Source of the DNA: Welwitschia mirabilis
Taxonomy: Eukaryota > Gnetophyta > Gnetopsida > Welwitschiales
Assembly: GCA_051453625.1 (NCBI GenBank)
Contig: JBOZIK010000001.1
Coordinates: forward strand, 205,579,404 to 205,643,403
Direction: 5' to 3'
Length of the DNA: 64,000 bases
Positions 46,905-59,194 of this stretch are shown here, in pieces. The position numbers and the translations under genes were made by a program. A model generated the notes under the pieces. That model had not been told where the DNA came from. It ran no database searches and saw nothing but the letters and a program-made list of their open reading frames with translations. Numbering within the stretch: the first letter of the stretch is position 1; each line of letters begins with the position of its first letter.

Positions 46905-48240
46905 AATGGTTTGAGTATTTTCAAATACTAATATTGCAAATTCTAAATCTTGTGGAAAAATCCCTATAAACATATTTTATTATAGGTCAAAAAAATTCTA
47001 TCTCAATAACATAAATACTTATGGGAACCCACCACTAGTTTTTAAATATTATGTTGACCACTTTTTTTTTTTTTTTAAAGTGTGTACTTGAGAATGAAAT
47101 GATTAGTATCTTAGAATTTTGTCACAATGGTGTGTATGATGGTCATTTTGGTGGGAAAAAAAACTTCATCTAGAGTCTTAAATGCTAGCTTTCCTTGGTT
47201 TACCCTTTTTAGAGACACTAATGAAACTTTTAAATTTGGTAATAAATGTCGATGAATGGATAGTATTAGTACAAGAACTAAAATTCGTTTTGAATGTATT
47301 ATTGTTTGTAAACCATTTGATATTTGGAGCATAAATTTCATAAGACTATTTCGACCTTTCTTTGGTGATGTATATGTTCTTATTTATATAGATTATGTTA
47401 CTAATTGTATGGAATCAAAAGGTTGTAGGTATTACGATGATAAGGCTATTAGCATATTTTTAAAAGATTAAGTTATATTCCATTTTGATTATATGAAAGT
47501 AGTCATTATTGATTAAGAAATGTACTTCTACTATAAAATATTTAAAAATTTATGCTTAAATGTGAAATCACTCATAAAATAGCTACTGCATACTCTCAAT
47601 AAATCAATGGCTAAGTAGAAGCAATAAACTATGATCTTACTTCAATTATCTAGAAGATGATTAGTATGAATAAAAAATATTTTGTCTTTTAAATTTTCTA
47701 ATGCATTACAGAACTTACCATGTAGGTTATAAAACACCCATTGATATGACCTTCGACAAACTTGTTTTTAGTAAATTAGGTTTCTTACTGATTGAGATAA
47801 AACAATCTGTTAATGCTATTCATAGACTTAATCTAGAATTTCAAAAATCTACAAAAATAGAAAAAATCAACTAAATAAACTAGATAGAATTAGATTAAAT
47901 GCTTATGATGATCAAGTTCTCACTCAAAGAAAATTAAATATTATTACAATCAGATTATCACTAAGAAAATCTTTCAAGTAGGTGATAAACTTATGATTTT
48001 TAATTCATGATTTAATTTATTTTCTAACAAATTAAAATCTAAATGAAAAAGATCCTTTGATGTTATTTATGTATTTTCATTTAGAACAGTTGACATTTCA
48101 GATCCAAAAACTAGTCAAATTTAAAGAGTAAATGGATCTAAATTCAAATTATTTACTAATCAAAATTTAAATTAGATTGAGATATATTTTGATTTATCTT
48201 TTGAATATAGATGTAGAAAAATATAAAAATAAAAAGATCT
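46905..48240 (+). pseudogene. Ty3/gypsy integrase remnant (copy A)
   Basis: The plus strand reads, across shifts: R-S-K-K-F-Y, then V-F-K-Y-Y-V-D-H, E-M-I-S-I-L-E-F-C-H and G-G-x-K-T-S (the HHCC zinc domain near 46985-47180), then a 71-codon frame at 47256-47471 with F-D-I-W-S-I-N-F (family: FDVWGIDF; catalytic D is N), G-D-V-Y-V-L-I-Y-I-D-Y-V-T-N and F-L-K-D. Further on are H-K-I-A-T-A-Y and the V-E-A glutamate near 47575-47620 and a YKTPIDMTF-like block near 47730. Several stops. A minus-strand frame at 47111-47341 is a shadow. Confidence 0.85.
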
Positions 48241-48740
48241 AAAATTTTTATATTTGTTCTTGTTTCAATAAAATTAAAACTATTACTACATTTTAAATGA
48301 TAAAATAAGAGCTAAAAATCTCATCTAGTTACATTTAAGTGGGATATGAGATTTGGAGAGGATCCATTCCTGATTGTTTTCCAAAATTTATTGATCAATT
48401 AAAAAAAAGGAGTGGGGGGAACTCTTTCATTTTTGTTCTTAAGTTCTTCTTTTAATACATTGTGATAAAGCTATATATATTTTATGTAAAAGTCCTAGTT
48501 TTCATTCTATTTGGGGGTATAATTAGTTGTTATATAGGTTTTAGGATACTTCTAACCTTATGTTTTTCATTACTCTATCATTTTTGGGGTTCTTTCCTAT
48601 TAAAATGTTAGGGGAAAAGATCTTAATTTCATGTCAATTCTCTTAAATTGGCATCACAAGACCAAAATCACATGTAAATCAATGTTGCAACATCACTATA
48701 ATGAATAGTCTTAGGCCTTATCATTATAAAAGAATCCATT
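48240..48740 (+). other. Spacer after integrase (copy A; copy B at 52010-52480)
   Basis: No recognised domain. Contains a purine-rich run at about 48399-48420 (AAAAAAAGGAGTGGGGGG-like), which may be an internal polypurine tract. Counterpart in copy B near 52175-52200 is weaker. Confidence 0.35.
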
Positions 48741-49950
48741 TTAGTTCTTGTACGTTCAATTGTACTTTGGATTTTATGGGAAGTGGATCATGGAAATATG
48801 TGATGATTTTAGAAATTAGCTAGTGGAGCTATGCCAAAGTGGTGGTAAGTTCTATTTCAATTTTTTTTTTCAATATTTTATTTAGTCTTGTACTTATTTA
48901 TGCTTTTTGTTTTAGGATTCTGTTGTAAAGGTTATTTACTCTATGTTCTTTTCTACTTTTACTATAAAAAATGATGAATCAATTATAGATTAGGTAGGTA
49001 ACTAGTTAGTTGACCTAGAGCATGCTCTTTATCCTAGTGATACTATAGCTATGTTTTTCCACAACCTTCAATATGGTGAAGATGAAAATGTAGGGAAATC
49101 TATTGTAGATGATGTTACTATTCATTAGTTTCCTAAAGATATAGTTGATTCTTTGGATATATCTTTTTGCATTAGTGATTAAGAATTAAGGGATCCTCAT
49201 GCTTCATTAGATAGGTTCTAGATGAACTTAATCTCAATTCTAGCCTTTGTGTCAATTATTTTTCTATTAATTATCTTAGATCAACTAATGTATCTATTAT
49301 CCATTACATTATGCCTAGCATCCTAGGTACTGCACATACAATCCATTTTTTTTTTTAATATATTGTGGAATCTTTAGATTTTTAGAGTAGGTTGTGTTCC
49401 TCATGTTCTTTATCTCATATTAGCTCATGTTTATCATTCTCATCATTCCTAGAATTCTACTGTCATATCCTAGAAAGGTTATTATCCATTATTATCCTAA
49501 ATTTTGTAGGAATTATCATATTCATTACCCTTTCTCTTTTCCTATTAATTTCATATATCTTTAGGAGGTAGAAAGAGTTTATGAGCATGAAAAATAATGG
49601 TCTAGACCTTATATTAAGTAGCATGATTTCCCGTTAGCTAGGATTAATAAGAACTTAGGCAGAATTAAGCATGATATGTAGAGGAAATCCTATTCTATTC
49701 ATAACTTGACTTATTTTCATTCTGTGGCTTAGTTGTTATCCCATAGACATGTATTGAGGCAAAATTAGTAAGCATATTAGCATGTTTCCAAGCATTCTAT
49801 CATCATTATGAAGTGTGAATACCACAATGAAGATGATAATGAACCTTCTTTTTCTTATCATTTTCCTAATCCTTAGCTCATATATGTTTGTATGAGAGTG
49901 AAGGCTTTTAGCTTCACTCCCATATTTTTTAGTACATCATGTATTTAATT
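48740..49950 (+). pseudogene. Unidentified ORF after integrase, intron-containing (copy A)
   Basis: A coding-like region after integrase, in the position where Athila-type elements carry an extra 3' ORF. Exon 1 ends near 48844, exon 2 starts at 48916 with D-S-V-V-K-V-I-Y, and the frame can be followed for about 340 codons with TAG stops at places where copy A or B or composition suggests W. Readable blocks include Y-P-S-D-T-I-A-M-F-F-H-N-L-Q, ENVGKSIVDD, DPHASLDR, EVERVYEHEK, PLARINKNLGRI and IIMKCEYHNEDDNEP. I recognise no family; it has no obvious signal peptide or coiled coil. Homologue in copy B at 52490-53720. Confidence 0.5.
48845..48915 (+). other. Putative GT-AG intron in the 3' ORF (copy A)
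   Basis: GTGGTG followed by GTAAGTTC at the donor and a T-rich stretch ending in TGTTTTAG at the acceptor. Length 71 bases. The matching intron in copy B is 52598-52667 (70 bases) with the same splice sites. The interior (T-rich, A-poor) is typical of plant introns. Confidence 0.6.
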
Positions 49951-50501
49951 CTTGATCACCTTTTTGTATGTTAATGTATACTTTTTATGTGAAAAATTTG
50001 TATGATTTACTATCTTACTATAATGCTATATTATAATATGCTATTTGGTATATATGTTATATTATTTATCTTATGTCCATATCTTTTTATCTTTTATAAG
50101 GTTAATAAAAATCAATAAAAAATTTTCTTTATTCTTTGGAATAATGAATGGAAAGAATGAATTATCTAATGTTTCTACATTATACTCCTTATCTCTTATT
50201 ACACATATTATTATGCTATCATGAGTACTGATACAATTGCTTTTACATGTTATTTTTATTTATATACTCAACTTTCAAAATTGCAGCCATATATATAGAG
50301 CTATATACATCTAAATATTAGTCTATGGGGCTAGATAAATTATGTATTCCTCATCATTAGGTGAAATAATAAATATCATTAGGAATTCTAATAGAAAGTT
50401 TGATATCACAACCTATAGGTAAACATCTAAATTACTCATAGGCTTTATTTTCTCTTGTTACCATCACTTACACAAAATGTATAAGAAGACTAGGCGAGGG
50501 G

Positions 50502-50696
50502 TGTGATGAAGTATGAAATTTTAGAAAAATAAGGTATTAATATTTATAAAGTTTTGTAATTTTAGAATTATAATGCTACGCTTAGAGGTATTATTATACT
50601 TTTTAGAAGATAAGAGCATCAAGGGATTAATAAGCATAAAACAATGCATTTTGATCCATTTATAGATAATTTGTGATGATTCTGATTATGATTTTA
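50502..50696 (+). repeat. Truncated candidate LTR start (copy A)
   Basis: Follows a polypurine-like GGCGAGGGG at 50493-50501 and begins TGTGATGAAG. It is cut after 195 bases by the start of copy B. The fuller version is at 54263. Confidence 0.45.
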
Positions 50697-50705
50697 GAGG
50701 CGGGG

Positions 50706-52010
50706 AATGGTTTGAGTATTTTAAAATGCTAATACTGCAAATTCTAAATATAGTGAAAAACTCCCAATAAATATATTTCATTACAAGTAAAAAACATTCT
50801 ATCTTAATAACATAAATACTTATGGGAATCCACCACTTTTTTTTAAATATTATGTTGACCACATTGTTTAAGAGTGTATACATGAGAATGAAATGATTAG
50901 TATCTTAGAATTTTATCACAATAATGTGCATGATGGTTATTTTGGTGGAAATAAAACTTCATCTAGAGTTTTAAATGCTAGATTTTTTTGGTCTACCCTA
51001 AAACTTCTAAATTTGGTGATAAATGCTGATGAATGGATAGTAGTTGTACAAGAAGTAAAACTATTTTTAAATGTATTATTGTTTGTAAACAATTTAATAT
51101 TTGGAGTATAAAATTCATTAGACTATTTTCACCTTTCTTTGGTAATGTTTATGTTTTTGTTTATATAGATTATGTTACTAACTATATAGAATCAAAAGTT
51201 TATAGACATTGCGATGATAAGGTTATATATTAGTAGATTTTTAAAATACTAAATTATATTTCATTTTAATTTTATGAAAGTAATCATTATTGATTAATAA
51301 ATTTATTTCTATAATAAAATATTTAAAAATATTATGCTTAAATGTGGAATCACTCATAAATTAGCTACTGCATATTATCAATAAATCAATGGATAAGTAG
51401 AAGCAATAAACTATGATCTTACTTGAATTATCTAGAAAATGATTAGTATGAATCAAAAATATTTTTTCTTTTAAATTTTCTAATGCACTATGGAACTTGT
51501 CATATAGGTTATAAAACATCCATTGATATGACCCCCTACAAACTTGTTTTTGATAAATAATGTTTCTTACTTATTGAGATAGAATAAGATTTTAATGCTA
51601 TTCATACACTTAATCTAGAATTTGAAAAATCTACAAAAATAGAATGAATCAACTAAATAAAATAGATAGAATTAGATTAAATGCTTATGATAACCAAGGT
51701 CTTACTCAAAAGAAAATTAAATATTATTATGATCATATCATTCCTAGTAAAACATTTTAAGTAGGTGATAAACTTATGATTTTTAATTCATGATTTGATT
51801 TATTTTCTAAAAAATTAAAATCTGAATGAAAAAGATCCTTTAATGTTAGTCATGTACTTTCATTTAGAACAGTTGACATGTAAGATCTAAAAACTAGTCA
51901 AATTTAAAGAGTAAATGGATCTAAACTTAAATTATTCACTAATCAAAATTTAAGTTAGGTTGAAATATATTTTGATTTATCTTTTGGGTATAGACATGGA
52001 AAAATATAAA
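50706..52010 (+). pseudogene. Ty3/gypsy integrase remnant (copy B)
   Basis: Counterpart of the copy A integrase. A 72-codon frame (50893-51111) covers the zinc-domain region with ISILEFYHNNVHDGYFGG (the second ligand C is Y here) and F-F-W-S-T-L. A 66-codon frame (51033-51233) covers the core start with F-N-I-W-S-I-K-F, so the catalytic aspartate has become K/N-like while copy A has N. YVFVYIDYVTNY follows. Both copies share stops in later blocks, so the duplication copied an already dead integrase. Confidence 0.85.
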
Positions 52011-52489
52011 AGATTAAAAGGTCTAAATTTTTTTTGGTTTCAATAAAAATTAAAATTATTAGTACTTTTTGGATCATAAAATAAGAGCTAAAAATCTCAT
52101 CTAGTTACATGTAAGAGAAATATGAGATTTGGAGAGGACCCATTCCTAATTGTTTTCCAAAATTTATCAATCAATAAAGAAAAAATGGGGAAAAAGTTTT
52201 TTTATTTTTGTTCTTAAGTTTTTCTTTTAACATATTCTAATAAAGCTATGTATTTTTTATGCCAAGATCCTAGTTTTCATTCTATTTGGGTGTATAATTG
52301 GTTATTATCTAAGTTTTAAGATACATCTAAGCTTAATGTTTTCATCCCTCTATCATTTTTAGGGTCCTTCCTACTAAAATTTTATGGGAAAAAAACCTTA
52401 ATTTCATGCTAATTCTCTTAAATTGACAGCACAAGACCAAAACCACATGTAAATCAATGTTGAAACATCACTTAGTGAATAGTCTTGGG

Positions 52490-53720
52490 CCTTCTCATTA
52501 TAAAAACCTCAATTGTACTTTGGATTTTATGGGAAGTGGATCATGGAGTTATGTGATGATCTTAGAAGTTAGTTAGTGGAGCTATGCCAAAGTGGTGGTA
52601 AGTTCTTTTTCAAATATTTTTTCAATATTTTATTTATCCTTGTACTTATTTATGCTTTTTGTTTTAGGATTCTGTTGTAAAGGTTATTTATTTTATGTTC
52701 TTTGCTACTTGTACTTTGGAAAATGATGAATCAGTTATGGATTAGAAAGGTAACTAGTTAGTTAACCTAGAGAATGCTCTTTATCCTAGTGATACTATAG
52801 CTATGTTTTTCCACAACCTTCAATATGATGAAGATGAAAATGTAGGGAAATCTATTGTAGATGATATTATTATTCATTGGTTTTCTAAAGATATAGCTAA
52901 TGCCTTAGATATATCTTTTTGCACTAGTGACTAACAATTAATGGATCCTCATGCTTCATTAGATAGGTTATTACCTATTCTAGATGAACTTAATCTCAAT
53001 TGTAGTCTTTTTTTTAATGATTTTTTTCCTTAATCATCTTAGGTTAATTGATGTATATATTATTCATTACATTATGCCTAGCATCCTAGGTACTACACAT
53101 ACATTCCATTCATTTTTTAATATATTATGGAATCTTTAGTTTTTAAAGTAGGTTATTTTCCTTATGTTCTTTATCTTATATTAGCTCATTGTTATCATTC
53201 TCATTCTTTTTAGAATCTTACTGCCATATCCTTGAAAGGCTATTACCCATTAGTATTCAAAATTTGTAGGAATTATCATATTCATTACCCTTCCTCTTTT
53301 CCTAGTAATTTCATATAGCTTTAGGAGGTAGAAAGATTTTATGGGCATGATAAATAATGGTCCAGACCTTATCTTAAGTATCATGATTTCCCTTTATCTA
53401 GGATTAATTATAACTTAGGTAGAATTGAGTATGATATGTAGAGGCAAGCCTATTCTATTCATAGATCGAGTTATTTTCATTCTACAACTTAATTCTTATC
53501 CCATAGATATGGATTAATGAAAAATTAATAAGCATCTTAGCCTCTTCCTAAGCATTCTACCATTATTATGAAGTGTGTATACCACAATGAAGATGACAAT
53601 AAACCTTCTTCTTCTCATCATTTTCCTAATCCTTACCTTATATATGTTTGATGAAGAGTGAAGGCTTTTAGCTTTACTCTCATATTTTTTTAGTACATTA
53701 TGCATTTATCTCTTGATCAT
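52490..53720 (+). pseudogene. Unidentified ORF after integrase (copy B)
   Basis: Duplicate of the 48740-49950 ORF with the same exon-intron boundary (intron 52598-52667). Blocks conserved with copy A include YPSDTIAMFFHNLQY, ENVGKSIVDD, DPHASLDR, PILDELNLN and KCVYHNEDDN. Some stops are shared with A (inherited), others differ (private), so the region decayed both before and after duplication. Minus-strand frame 53514-53705 is a shadow. Confidence 0.5.
52598..52667 (+). other. Putative GT-AG intron in the 3' ORF (copy B)
   Basis: Donor GTAAGTTC and acceptor TTGTTTTAG are identical to copy A; the interior differs by a few bases. Length 70 bases. Confidence 0.6.
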
Positions 53721-54262
53721 CTTTTTGTATGCTAATGTATATTTTCTATGTGTGAAATTTATATGATTCACTATCTTCCTGTAATACTATATTATAATAA
53801 GCTATTTGGGATATACGTTATATTATTTACCTTATGTCCATTTCTTGTTATCTTTTATAAGATTAATAAAAATCAATAAAATTTTTTCTTTATTCTTTGG
53901 AATAATGAATATAAAGAATGAAATATCTAATGTATCTACATTAGACTCATTATCTCCTATTACACATATTATTATGCTATCATCAGTACTGATACACTTG
54001 CTTTTACATGTTATTTTTATTTATATAATTATTTTTCAAAATCACAACCATAAATATAGAGCTATATACATCTACATATTAGGCTATGGGGCTAGCTAAA
54101 TGATGTATTCCTCATCATTAGATAACATAATAAATATTGTCAGGTATTCTAATAGAAAGTCTGATATCACACCCTACAGGTAAACATCTAACTCAATGAT
54201 AGGCTTCATTTTCTCTTATTACCATCGCTTATACAAAATGTATAAGGAGACTAGGTGAGGGG

Positions 54263-54583
54263 TGTGATGAAGTCTAAACTTTTATAAAAATAAGGTATTA
54301 ATAGTTATAAAGTTTTATTATTTTAGAATTATAACGCTACACTTAGAGGTATTATAGTTTTTAGAAGATAAGAGCATCAAGGATTCAATAAATATAAAAT
54401 AATGCATTTTGATCCATTTAGAGATAATTTATGATGATTATGATTATTATTTTAGATTTAAAGTAGAAATGTAAATCATGGATGGCTACTTTAATCTATT
54501 GATCTTAGAGATAACTCATTGCCCCTTTTCCATCATCATATTTCATTCACTTACTAATGTGATGATTTTGATTCATTTTAACA
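54263..54583 (+). repeat. Candidate LTR of the plus-strand gypsy element
   Basis: Begins TGTGATGAAG after GTGAGGGG (54255-54262) and can be read to a CA near 54582. Directly after it, 54585-54604 reads TGG...ATCAGAGC, resembling a decayed initiator-methionine-tRNA primer site. That would make this a 5' LTR of another copy, or the string may be chance. No second full LTR was found. Confidence 0.35.
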
Positions 54584-54604
54584 TTGGATGCATAACATCA
54601 GAGC

Positions 54605-55644
54605 AAATTAGAGCCTATGAAACATCAGTACATAAAAAATGTAATATTTTCATGTAATATCAGCCTTAAATAATGTAATTAAGATAAGTTGTAATTTTAG
54701 TTTTTTAGTGGTTACTAGTATAACTACCTATGGCATTGTAGCATCATTTTCTAGTGTAATCTGGTGCTATAGCATTATGTAATACTTTTTCAAATAAGAA
54801 AGACATTAAAAATTATAATTTTTACCTCCACCTCATCTAAAACAACTCCAAGTAAATTTATATAATTCCTAAGTAAATGATAAATTAAAGGTCAACAACA
54901 ATTACATGCTATCAAACTTATTTTTATTCCATTATTATACTTTGTTTTACTTTAGAATAAATTTTCAGATACATTTCTCTCTTATTTATTCTATTTCAAG
55001 TTGATCTTCTTTTCATATTAGTTTTTAAATCATTTTTTATTCTCCGTTCTCATTCATTACTATAATACCCATTCATTATTGGCCTCCCACATCATCTAAA
55101 AATCCATTTCCCATGTTTATTTCCACCATTTCCCATCTATCCAAAAGGCATTATAGGATGATAATGCTTACATGAATGAGTAGTATAGAAGGATAATAAG
55201 ACATTAGATCTTATAATAATTTAGATTGAAAACTAATAAAAATTATTGTGATTGTATCTAAAACCAATACGTGTTCTTTTACCTTATGTTTTTATACTTA
55301 CATTTACATGAATTGTTCATTTTTATCATGCATTTCTTTTAATTCAATTAGACATCTCATGGAACGCTGCATATCTAGTTCTAATAGGATTGTTATACAC
55401 CTAGTACCTATTATATAATCATTTTTAATGATTTGTAACTTTATGTTAAAGGAAGCATGCATTTTATATTTCTTTTCTCTTCTTTCTCCATTATTCTCAT
55501 TTCTTCTAATACCATTTTCTTATGATTCTATCTTTTTTATTTAACATTGAATAATCAATTCTTATTTTCTTCTTTTCAATAACATAAACTTAGCATGTTA
55601 ATATAAAATTTAGTTAATTTTAAAATTTTAAATATTTATTTTTT
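54605..55644. other. Gene-free AT-rich stretch
   Basis: No recognisable coding or repeat motifs; it runs into an N-gap at 55645-56123. Confidence 0.4.
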
Positions 55645-56123
55645 NNNNNNNNNNNNNNNNNNNNNNNNNNNNNNNNNNNNNNNNNNNNNNNNNNNNNNNN
55701 NNNNNNNNNNNNNNNNNNNNNNNNNNNNNNNNNNNNNNNNNNNNNNNNNNNNNNNNNNNNNNNNNNNNNNNNNNNNNNNNNNNNNNNNNNNNNNNNNNNN
55801 NNNNNNNNNNNNNNNNNNNNNNNNNNNNNNNNNNNNNNNNNNNNNNNNNNNNNNNNNNNNNNNNNNNNNNNNNNNNNNNNNNNNNNNNNNNNNNNNNNNN
55901 NNNNNNNNNNNNNNNNNNNNNNNNNNNNNNNNNNNNNNNNNNNNNNNNNNNNNNNNNNNNNNNNNNNNNNNNNNNNNNNNNNNNNNNNNNNNNNNNNNNN
56001 NNNNNNNNNNNNNNNNNNNNNNNNNNNNNNNNNNNNNNNNNNNNNNNNNNNNNNNNNNNNNNNNNNNNNNNNNNNNNNNNNNNNNNNNNNNNNNNNNNNN
56101 NNNNNNNNNNNNNNNNNNNNNNN

Positions 56124-56151
56124 CCACCCCCTCCCCTCCCCTTTCCCCAAC
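56124..56151 (-). other. C-rich tract (G-quadruplex pattern on the minus strand) at gap edge
   Basis: C-runs of five, four, four and four with loops of one, one and three bases directly follow the 479-base N-gap. It mirrors the G-rich tract at 46871. Assembly breaks next to such tracts are common. The ORFs that cross the gap here are artefacts. Confidence 0.7.
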
Positions 56152-59100
56152 TCTCTATTTCCCCAAATAAAAGTAGAACTAGTGAATTTTAGTGCTTGTT
56201 TTAACCACAAGATTTTTTTCTACATCTCTAATTACTTTGAAATTTTTTTAGTAGATTCTATTTTGATTCATTAACTTTCATGTTTAAGAATCCTAAACCT
56301 AAATTTGGCTTCAAAAAGTACATTTTGAATAATTTACAATAAAATTATTATTTTAGAAGTTTTTAAAATCAATAAAACCTTAAATTTTTATTTTTGCATA
56401 ATGAATTTCTCAATCATTATAAAATAATGTTTAATAATTTTTTTAATATTCTAAGTCAAAGTAAGTTTGATCATAGTTTTTGTGTATTTTTCTAGATAGT
56501 TAATTTCTTATTAGTTTTAATTAATCTTGCTCAATATTAAATTTTTAATTCTAGATATTTGCTTTAGGATATATTCTAAATATTCTAAATACTTAGAAAT
56601 TCTTAAAAGTTCTAAGTCCACTTCCTTAAATTTATTTTTCTCTTTTTACTCTCACCTCTCTTTATTTTCTTCCTTCCAATCAAAACATTACAAAATTTAT
56701 AAAGATTTACTTTGATAAAATAAGAATTGATATGATGATTTTCAATTAATTAATAGTTTATTAGTAATCTTAGTTATATGTATATCATATTTATAACTCA
56801 TTGTAAGAGTAATTAAGAGTATCTTTCAAGTCAAATGCATTAAAATATAGTGAAAATATTATTAAGACCAAATGATTTGCAATATTCATTTTAAGAATCA
56901 TATTTTCAAAGTGCTATATTTTGATTTTAAGATATTAAATAATTATTATAGAATTAAGACATTTTAAATAGTCATAAAAATGTATTTAAAATTATTTTAA
57001 CTACCAGACTTTTCAAGAAAAAATATTTTTATGTAACAACGACTTAAGTTAGTTTTGGCTATCTTAACCCTTTTAACCATTCATTTGAGTTATGAAATGA
57101 CCTTTAAGAATAATAACAAATGTTCATCAAATATTATTTCTATTTTACTTATCTTATTTATATTTTAACATATGATAAAATTAAAATTTTCACACATATA
57201 AATTTTAAGGATTATTATAAGTTATGCATTGTACTTACATGAATGTTACTTAACAATAGTTTTTGATATCATGTGAAGTGATATTTTTTATAAGATAATG
57301 TAAAATATTTTCATAATATCTATGCCAAGTTTTCTATTGGTGTAATACTCCCATGCTTTTGTTGTATACGCAATTTGATCTAGGATATTTATTTATGCTT
57401 AATTATGAATTATTTATTCTTTATTTTTTTCTAAATTAAATTATTATTCTAAGTAAATAATTCTTTTTGTGAAGGTTAAAATCATGATATTCTCATTTTA
57501 AAAATTGAGTTTTTACTCTAATCATCTATGTCATTAAGTATTATGATTGTGATATGAGAAAAAATGAAACTTTGGATAAAGCTTTCTAAATAAAACCATG
57601 AAAAGATTACTTTAAGAGACGTGGTCTTATAGAATTTTCCTTTTATGATAAAATGCCATTATGTTATTATAATTTTACTAAATATTAGGAAAGAAATATA
57701 TTATGAAATGGTATCCTTAAATAGGTATTAAAGCCATTGAGTTATCATTTATTGTTCATATAACCATCTAAATCCAAAAATATTATTGTTATTTTGATAG
57801 GGTCTTGTTTGAAATGGGGTTATATACTAATTTTGTTATTAAGGTAATACTGATTAGTAATTTTAATATTTTTTCCATTATTCTATCTAATTATTAGAAA
57901 AATGTTCTTATAGAGATTGAGTAATAGCTAACATAATGGAAGAAGTATTACTTTGAAGTAATGCTATCATTTTCTTAATAATGTTGAGTACATATCACCC
58001 AGATGTAAAAGCTTGAACATGATTTTCTATTTACTATACATACATCTAAGTTCTTAACAACTATTAGGTATGTGCTAGTTCTTTCTTAATGAATTTATAA
58101 GATAGCATTTTAAGTTTGTTGTTAAACTAGTTATACAATGTTCTATATTATACTTGTACTATAGGAGTTTATACATTTGTCATGTTTGGTACTTGAGTAT
58201 ACTAAATTAACATCATGCTCAACAATTGTTATACCATTTCTTCTATCTTTTTAATAATTCCAAATTTTTTTGAAAAAAAAAACTTATTTAATTATCTAGA
58301 TTAACCATGTTTTACTTTGATCAACTAATTATTTCAAGATTTTAAAATCTTCCTTAAGGGTCTTGTTTAAAATATTTTCACTTTTAATGAAGTAAATAGG
58401 TCACCTAATATATTAATGAAAATCCTTAATAGAATTTAATAATATTTGATGGGATTAAAATCTGTAATGAGGATTCCATTAACATAGTTGATAAAAATGC
58501 TCATAAACTTATTCGTAATCTTTATTATTTCTTTGTTGGAGATACATGAACTATTTATTAAACTATATAGTTTCTCATTAGTAAGAATTTTTTTAATGAA
58601 AGAAATTTTAAATCCTTTCCAATATTGTAGTAGAATTTAAAGAGTTTTAATAAAAAGTGGATTTTATCTTAGAATGTAGTCTTAAATGTAACTATTTTTA
58701 TCTTACCTATAGCTATGATTGCTAGGAGATCTAACATATTCTTAAACTCTATTAAGTTTATCATAGGGCCATCAGTACATACTCCATAAAATGAGAGTCA
58801 TAGAATATTATTATTAACTTTTACATCTAGTTTAAGTAAAATAAGTAATGATTCCACTGTTTGGTACTCATTGAAGATTAAGATTATTCAGATTTTAATG
58901 TGGTTAAGATACCTTGTTTATATTTTATACCTCAAAGTTCTCAGAAAAAAAAAATTGGTTCATTGATGGCATTCTAATTTATTTTTAATGTAAGTTAAGT
59001 GATATACACATTTTCCCTATTTGTACTATTCAATTTCATTATGGAATTAGTATAAGATGATATGAAATTTTGTTATGACATCATGGAAAGTTTTAAAATT

Positions 59101-59190
59101 TATCCAAAAATGGATCATGTTAGTTAAACATTCATTCTTGATATATCTTGAGAGGGTTGATTACATGATTGGTCTAAAGTCAATAAAATC
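56152..59190. other. Gene-free AT-rich stretch
   Basis: No domain recognised in six frames. A 62-codon frame at 56527-56715 is rich in S, L, Y and K and has no motif. The region is probably very old repeat sequence. Confidence 0.4.
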
Positions 59191-59194
59191 ATTT

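Larger units (their letters stand above)
46897..50696 (+). repeat. Copy A of a 3.8-kb tandem duplication
   Basis: Starts AGGCGGGGAATGG and ends TGATTATGATTTTAG directly before the same start motif of copy B. Short comparisons give roughly 86% identity in the integrase core and about 95% around the intron. Contains integrase, an unidentified 3' ORF with an intron, a polypurine-like GAGGGG and 195 bases of a candidate LTR (from 50502). Confidence 0.85.
50697..54455 (+). repeat. Copy B of the 3.8-kb tandem duplication
   Basis: Starts AGGCGGGGAATGG and carries the same features in the same order as copy A at an offset of about 3.80 kb, ending near TTTTAG at 54455. Beyond that point the sequence continues into what looks like the rest of the LTR, which copy A lacks. 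Copy B has a few small deletions compared with A (about 19 bases near 52507). Confidence 0.85.
41940..54600 (+). mobile_element. Plus-strand Ty3/gypsy element, split by a 3.1-kb insertion and partly duplicated
   Basis: RT and RNase H remnants lie at 42180-43795 and integrase remnants start at about 46905. At the RNase H end the frame reads N-F-P-D-E-N-L then stop-Y-A-N, and the integrase part resumes with Y-T-N-I-A-N ... G-K-I-P, overlapping by a few codons. The two halves therefore belong together and 43796-46904 is an insertion. Everything from the integrase start to 195 bases into a putative LTR is present twice with a period of 3.8 kb. The only element in the window with recognisable pol on the plus strand. 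All frames are broken. Confidence 0.7.

Noticed and set aside
53806-54099. 97-codon ORF
   Set aside because: Hydrophobic low-complexity frame within the 3' part of copy B; the equivalent part of copy A is not open and it has no motif.
55620-56210. ORFs of 196 and 163 codons
   Set aside because: Mostly N from the gap at 55645-56123.
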